Assembly: GCA_017880825.1 (NCBI GenBank)
Contig: JADGRN010000037.1
Coordinates: forward strand, 1 to 9,892
Source of the DNA: Methylophilaceae bacterium
Lineage (GTDB): Bacteria > Pseudomonadota > Gammaproteobacteria > Burkholderiales > Methylophilaceae
Length of the DNA: 9,892 nt
Reading direction: 5' to 3'
In this document: in pieces, positions 6,857 through 9,892 of the stretch
Position numbering within the stretch: the first letter of the stretch is position 1
Layout: each line of letters opens with the position of its first letter
Made by a program: the position numbers and the translations under genes
The notes under the pieces: model-generated
What the model was told of the DNA's origin: nothing
Database searches by the model: none
What the model saw: the letters and a program-made list of their open reading frames with translations, nothing else

Positions 6857-9010
6857 ATGCTTAAAGTAGTCAAGGCTTTGCCGGAAGCCTCGCAAGAAGT
6901 CCCCATGCAGTCTGTGTCGCTGGACATCTGGGACAAAAAATACCGCCTCAAGACCAAGCAGGGCGAGCATCTTGACCAAAGCATGGACGATACCTACAAA
7001 CGCGTGGCACGCGCCTTGGCCGACGCCGAGGAAACCGAAGAAAAACGCACGCTGTGGTATGACAAGTTCCTGTGGGCATTGCGCCGCGGCGCCATCCCTG
7101 CAGGCCGCATCACCTCCAACGCCGGCGCGCTGGAGCACAAGCCCGCCACCAGCACCATCAATTGCACGGTGTCCGGCACCATTGAAGACAGCATGGACGA
7201 TATTCTGGGCAAGGTGCACGAGGCCGGATTAACGCTCAAGGCCGGTTGCGGCATAGGCTACGAATTCTCCACGTTGCGTCCCAAGGGCGCGTTCGTTGCA
7301 GGCGCCGGTGCCTACACCAGCGGTCCGCTGTCGTTCATGGATATCTACGACAAGATGTGCTTTACCGTATCCAGCGCCGGTGGCCGCCGTGGCGCGCAGA
7401 TGGCGACCTTCGACATCTCACACCCTGATGTCACCGATTTCATCAAGGCCAAGCGCGAAGCAGGCCGCCTGCGCCAGTTCAACCTGTCATGCCTGATCAC
7501 CAAGGAGTTCATGGAGGCGGTAAAAACCGACACCGAATGGAAACTGGCTTTCCCCGTTACCGAAAAAGAAGCAACGATAGACGGCCTCAAGCTCGATGAC
7601 CCCAGCCAGGTGGTATGGCGCGAGTGGCCGGTAAAGAATAAATACCTGACCAAGCTGGACGGCAAGGATGCCGGCAAGGTGGCTTGCCGCGTCTACAAGA
7701 CCATCAAGGCACACCGTCTGTGGGATGTCATCATGTCGTCCACCTATGACTTCGCTGAGCCGGGCTTCATCCTGATCGACCGCGTCAACGAGATGAACAA
7801 CAACTGGTTCTGCGAGAACATCCGCGCCACCAACCCTTGCGGCGAACAGCCCCTGCCGCCTTATGGCGCTTGCCTGCTGGGCTCGGTCAACCTGACCAAG
7901 TTCGTGCGCAACCCATTCACCGACCAGGCGCATTTCGACTGGGATGAATACCGCGAAGTGGTCGCCACCTTCACCCGCATGCTGGATAACGTGGTGGAAG
8001 TGAATGGCCTGCCGCTGCAGCAACAGCGCGACGAGATTGCACGCAAACGCCGCCACGGCATGGGCTATCTGGGCCTGGGTTCCACCCTGACCATGCTCAA
8101 GATGAAATACGGCGATGCTGATTCGCTCAAATTCACCGAGGAAGTCACGCGGGTGATGGCCGAAGTGGGCTGGGAAATCGGCGTGCAGCTGGCCGAAGAA
8201 AAAGGCGCGGCGCCTATCATGGACGAAGAGTTTGAAGTCACCGCCGACATGCTGGCCAAGCGCACGGAAATGGCTGCGGACGGCATCAAGGTCGGCGCCA
8301 AGGTTAAGGGCAAGGTGCTCATGGGGCTATACAGCCGCTACATGCAGCAATTCCCTGAAGCCCTGCGCAAAGAAATTGCCGAAAAAGGCGTGCGCTTCAC
8401 GCATCACAGCTCCATCGCGCCGACCGGCACCATCTCACTATCGCTGGCCAACAACGCCAGCAACGGCATCGAGCCTTCGTTTGCGCACCATTACAACCGC
8501 AACGTGATCCGCGAGGGCAAGAAATCCAAGGAAAAAGTGGATGTCTATTCCTACGAGCTGCTGGCTTATCGCGTGCTGGTGAACCCTAAGGCCATGCCAT
8601 TCGGTGAAACTGAAGAAGAAAAGCTGCCGGATTATTTCCTCGATTCTTCCACTATTCCTGCAAAGGCGCATGTGGATATCCAGGCTGCTGCGCAGAAGTG
8701 GATCGATAGCTCGATTTCCAAGACCATCAACGTGCCGACCGATTACGATTTTGAGGATTTCAAGAACATCTACCTCTACGCTTACGATAAGGGCCTCAAG
8801 GGCTGCACCACCTTCCGCTTCAACCCCGAGGCATTCCAGGGCGTGCTGGTGACCGAGAAAGACCTGGAAAACACCACCTACAAGTTCACGCTGGAAGATG
8901 GCACAGTGGTCGAAGCAAAGGGTAATGAAGAGATTGAATACGACGGCGAAATTCACTCAGCAGCGAATCTGTACGATGCATTAAAAGAAGGCTACTACGG
9001 GAAATTCTAG
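6857..9010 (+). CDS. nrdJa: Class II (adenosylcobalamin-dependent) ribonucleotide reductase, catalytic subunit NrdJa
   Basis: NrdJa reduces ribonucleotides to deoxyribonucleotides with a thiyl radical made from adenosylcobalamin, needs no oxygen, and works in the cytoplasm. The 717-residue chain holds the ten-stranded barrel. C103 in STINCTVSG is the first reducing-pair cysteine. N326, C328 and E330 in NPCGEQPLPP are the radical-site residues, and C339 in YGACLLGSVNL is the expected second partner. Class II blocks KAGCGIGYEFSTLRPKGA and SSAGGRRGAQMATFDISHPD are also present. I see no ATP-cone at the N terminus, where about 60 residues precede the barrel region. The protein ends in a GTVVEAKGNEEIEYDGEIHS tail without the usual C-terminal redox cysteines; these are in the next gene. 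This is the split arrangement described for Pseudomonas aeruginosa nrdJa-nrdJb. Its start has AAGGAG eight bases upstream. NrdR boxes in the promoter predict repression when dNTPs are sufficient. Confidence 0.95.
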   Translation: MLKVVKALPEASQEVPMQSVSLDIWDKKYRLKTKQGEHLDQSMDDTYKRVARALADAEETEEKRTLWYDKFLWALRRGAIPAGRITSNAGALEHKPATSTINCTVSGTIEDSMDDILGKVHEAGLTLKAGCGIGYEFSTLRPKGAFVAGAGAYTSGPLSFMDIYDKMCFTVSSAGGRRGAQMATFDISHPDVTDFIKAKREAGRLRQFNLSCLITKEFMEAVKTDTEWKLAFPVTEKEATIDGLKLDDPSQVVWREWPVKNKYLTKLDGKDAGKVACRVYKTIKAHRLWDVIMSSTYDFAEPGFILIDRVNEMNNNWFCENIRATNPCGEQPLPPYGACLLGSVNLTKFVRNPFTDQAHFDWDEYREVVATFTRMLDNVVEVNGLPLQQQRDEIARKRRHGMGYLGLGSTLTMLKMKYGDADSLKFTEEVTRVMAEVGWEIGVQLAEEKGAAPIMDEEFEVTADMLAKRTEMAADGIKVGAKVKGKVLMGLYSRYMQQFPEALRKEIAEKGVRFTHHSSIAPTGTISLSLANNASNGIEPSFAHHYNRNVIREGKKSKEKVDVYSYELLAYRVLVNPKAMPFGETEEEKLPDYFLDSSTIPAKAHVDIQAAAQKWIDSSISKTINVPTDYDFEDFKNIYLYAYDKGLKGCTTFRFNPEAFQGVLVTEKDLENTTYKFTLEDGTVVEAKGNEEIEYDGEIHSAANLYDALKEGYYGKF

Positions 9011-9063
9011 TAGGAGCGACTCTCACGTCGCGAAAATTGATCGGGGCGAGGCGCCCCTCCTAC
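9010..9063. repeat. Inverted pair of GTAG-type REP-like palindromes
   Basis: Unit 1 (plus, 9010-9033) starts GTAGGAGCGAC and folds GCGAC (9016-9020) with GTCGC (9027-9031). Unit 2 (minus, 9063-9041) starts GTAGGAGGGGCG and folds GGGGCG (9043-9048) with CGCCCC (9052-9057). The outer ends GTAGGAG and CTCCTAC (9010-9016, 9057-9063) also pair, allowing a cloverleaf. A GTAG 5' tetranucleotide followed by a short GC-rich palindrome is the hallmark of REP elements mobilised by REP-associated tyrosine transposases. The first G is the last base of the nrdJa TAG. The pair fills most of the 68-nt gap between nrdJa and nrdJb and ends 16 nt before the nrdJb ATG. No transposase is in the window. Confidence 0.75.
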
Positions 9064-9078
9064 AAAATGGAGAACAAT

Positions 9079-9789
9079 ATGGCAATCAAGATTGAAAAGA
9101 AAATCGTCGGCTACAACGTGGTCACTGAAGAAGACAAGGCCAAGGCGGCGCAAGCAGCAGCGGCTACGCAAAATCTGGCCGATCAACACAAGGCCGAGAT
9201 CGTGCAACTGGGCGAGCCGCTGAGCCGCCCCGACAAGCTGGTCGGCAACACCTACAAGATCAAGACGCCGGTCACCGAGCACGCGCTCTACATCACCATC
9301 AACGACGTGGTGATGAACGCAGGCACGCCACAGGAGCACCGCCGCCCGTTCGAGATCTTCATCAACTCCAAAAACATGGAGCACTTCCAGTGGATAGTCG
9401 CGCTCACGCGCGTGATGTCCGCCGTGTTCCGCAAGGGCGGCGACATCACCTTCCTGGTGGAAGAACTGCACAGCGTGTTCGACCCCAGCGGCGGCTACTT
9501 CAAAAAAGGCGGCAAATACATCCCCAGCCTGGTGGCTGAGATTGGCGAAGTGCTACAACAGCACCTGCAGGAAATCGGCATGCTGAAGAAATCCGGCCCG
9601 GATGGGCACCAGAAAAAACTAATTGAAGAAAAACGCGCTGAATACATGGAAAAACATGCCAGCGACCCAGTGAACGAAGAAGGCTACCCCAAAAGCGCGC
9701 AGCTATGCGCCAAATGCAGCACCAAAGCCGCGATTATCATGGATGGCTGTTTGACTTGTTTGAATTGCGGGGAAAGTAAGTGCGGATAA
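9079..9789 (+). CDS. nrdJb: Class II ribonucleotide reductase, C-terminal accessory subunit NrdJb
   Basis: This 236-residue protein corresponds to the C-terminal part of class II reductases, encoded as a separate gene. A TSCPD-type domain (about 45-165) carries RPDKLVGNTYKIKTPVTEHA, ALYITIND, FEIFINSKN and VEELHSVFDPSGGYFKKGGK. A charged linker follows (about 175-205). The tail holds C210-A-K-C213 and C224-L-T-C227, which look like a zinc ribbon, then C230-G-E-S-K-C235, a CX4C pair one residue from the C terminus. That pair matches the swinging redox shuttle of other reductases and would re-reduce the NrdJa active site. ATG at 9079 is preferred: GGAG (9069-9072) lies 6 bases upstream and MAIKIEKKIVGYNVV is a natural start. 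ATG 9067 and ATT 9037 in the same frame lack such a site and would read into the repeat. In P. aeruginosa both halves are needed for activity. It is surely cotranscribed with nrdJa unless the REP pair stops readthrough. Confidence 0.93.
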   Translation: MAIKIEKKIVGYNVVTEEDKAKAAQAAAATQNLADQHKAEIVQLGEPLSRPDKLVGNTYKIKTPVTEHALYITINDVVMNAGTPQEHRRPFEIFINSKNMEHFQWIVALTRVMSAVFRKGGDITFLVEELHSVFDPSGGYFKKGGKYIPSLVAEIGEVLQQHLQEIGMLKKSGPDGHQKKLIEEKRAEYMEKHASDPVNEEGYPKSAQLCAKCSTKAAIIMDGCLTCLNCGESKCG

Positions 9790-9802
9790 ATTAATTAAGA
9801 AA

Positions 9803-9832
9803 AAGGCCAAACAGCACTAACTGTTTGGCCTT
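9803..9832 (-). terminator. Rho-independent terminator-like hairpin, minus-strand orientation
   Basis: AAGGCCAAACAG (9803-9814) and CTGTTTGGCCTT (9821-9832) form a perfect 12-bp stem with the 6-nt loop CACTAA. On the minus strand the stem runs straight into TTTTTCTTAATTAATTT, a good T-tract. On the plus strand it is followed by GGGTGACG with no T-run. It is therefore best oriented for a gene entering from the right, though it may also slow or protect the 3' end of the nrdJ transcript 14 nt after the nrdJb stop. Confidence 0.8.
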
Positions 9833-9892
9833 GGGTGACGCGACTATCGAGAGCCGCATCAACGTAAACTTTTCAAGATAGTAACCTTACTG

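Noticed and set aside
9037..9078. Upstream extension of nrdJb into the intergenic repeat
   Set aside because: The extension translates the REP-like palindrome and lacks a ribosome site, whereas ATG 9079 has GGAG at proper spacing.
9008..9079. Frameshifted or stop-interrupted single nrdJ pseudogene
   Set aside because: The 717- and 236-residue halves each have complete ends and ribosome sites, and match the known two-gene nrdJa-nrdJb form.

Overview
This window reads as chromosomal housekeeping DNA from a Gram-negative proteobacterium. It carries an outer-membrane efflux channel (TolC) and the Kdo transferase of lipid A biosynthesis (WaaA). It also has a TPP-riboswitch-controlled thiC and a two-gene, B12-dependent class II ribonucleotide reductase under what look like NrdR boxes. 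Protein character, moderate GC and the gene set suggest a betaproteobacterium, perhaps Nitrosomonadales (Gallionella or Methylophilus-like). That placement is inference without a database search. I see no phage, plasmid, CRISPR, insertion sequence, tRNA or rRNA.

Layout. (1) Positions 1-1772, minus strand: thiC, cut by the left edge just after its CX2CX4C iron-sulfur motif. (2) 1773-2028: divergent control region. On the minus strand it holds a TPP aptamer followed by nested alternative hairpins, the last of which can mask the thiC Shine-Dalgarno. (3) 2029-5264, plus strand: a compact four-gene run of a PCMT-family methyltransferase, tolC, an isochorismatase-like cysteine hydrolase overlapping tolC by 4 nt, and a small membrane-anchored protein of unknown function. 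(4) 5261-6562, minus strand: waaA, converging on the previous gene with stop codons overlapping by 4 nt. (5) 6563-6856: divergent region with a perfect 9-bp inverted repeat in the waaA leader and an nrdJ promoter with two NrdR-type boxes 31 bp apart. (6) 6857-9789, plus strand: nrdJa and nrdJb, separated by an inverted pair of GTAG-type REP-like palindromes whose first base is the last base of the nrdJa stop codon. (7) 9790-9892: a 12-bp perfect hairpin whose T-tract lies on the minus-strand side, implying a convergent gene beyond the right edge.

How the genes work together. ThiC makes the HMP pyrimidine of thiamine and is probably shut off by TPP at translation. TolC supplies the outer-membrane exit duct of efflux or type I secretion systems and WaaA builds the LPS inner core, so the middle of the window is envelope-related. 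NrdJa supplies the radical-bearing catalytic barrel. NrdJb supplies the C-terminal zinc-ribbon and redox cysteines, so the two must act together to make deoxyribonucleotides using adenosylcobalamin.

No wholly new multi-gene system is evident. The most unusual content is non-coding: the layered thiC leader, the REP pair inside the split reductase operon, and the waaA-leader inverted repeat. Among proteins, the least understood are the membrane-anchored protein at 4674-5264 and the PCMT relative with an altered active-site loop.
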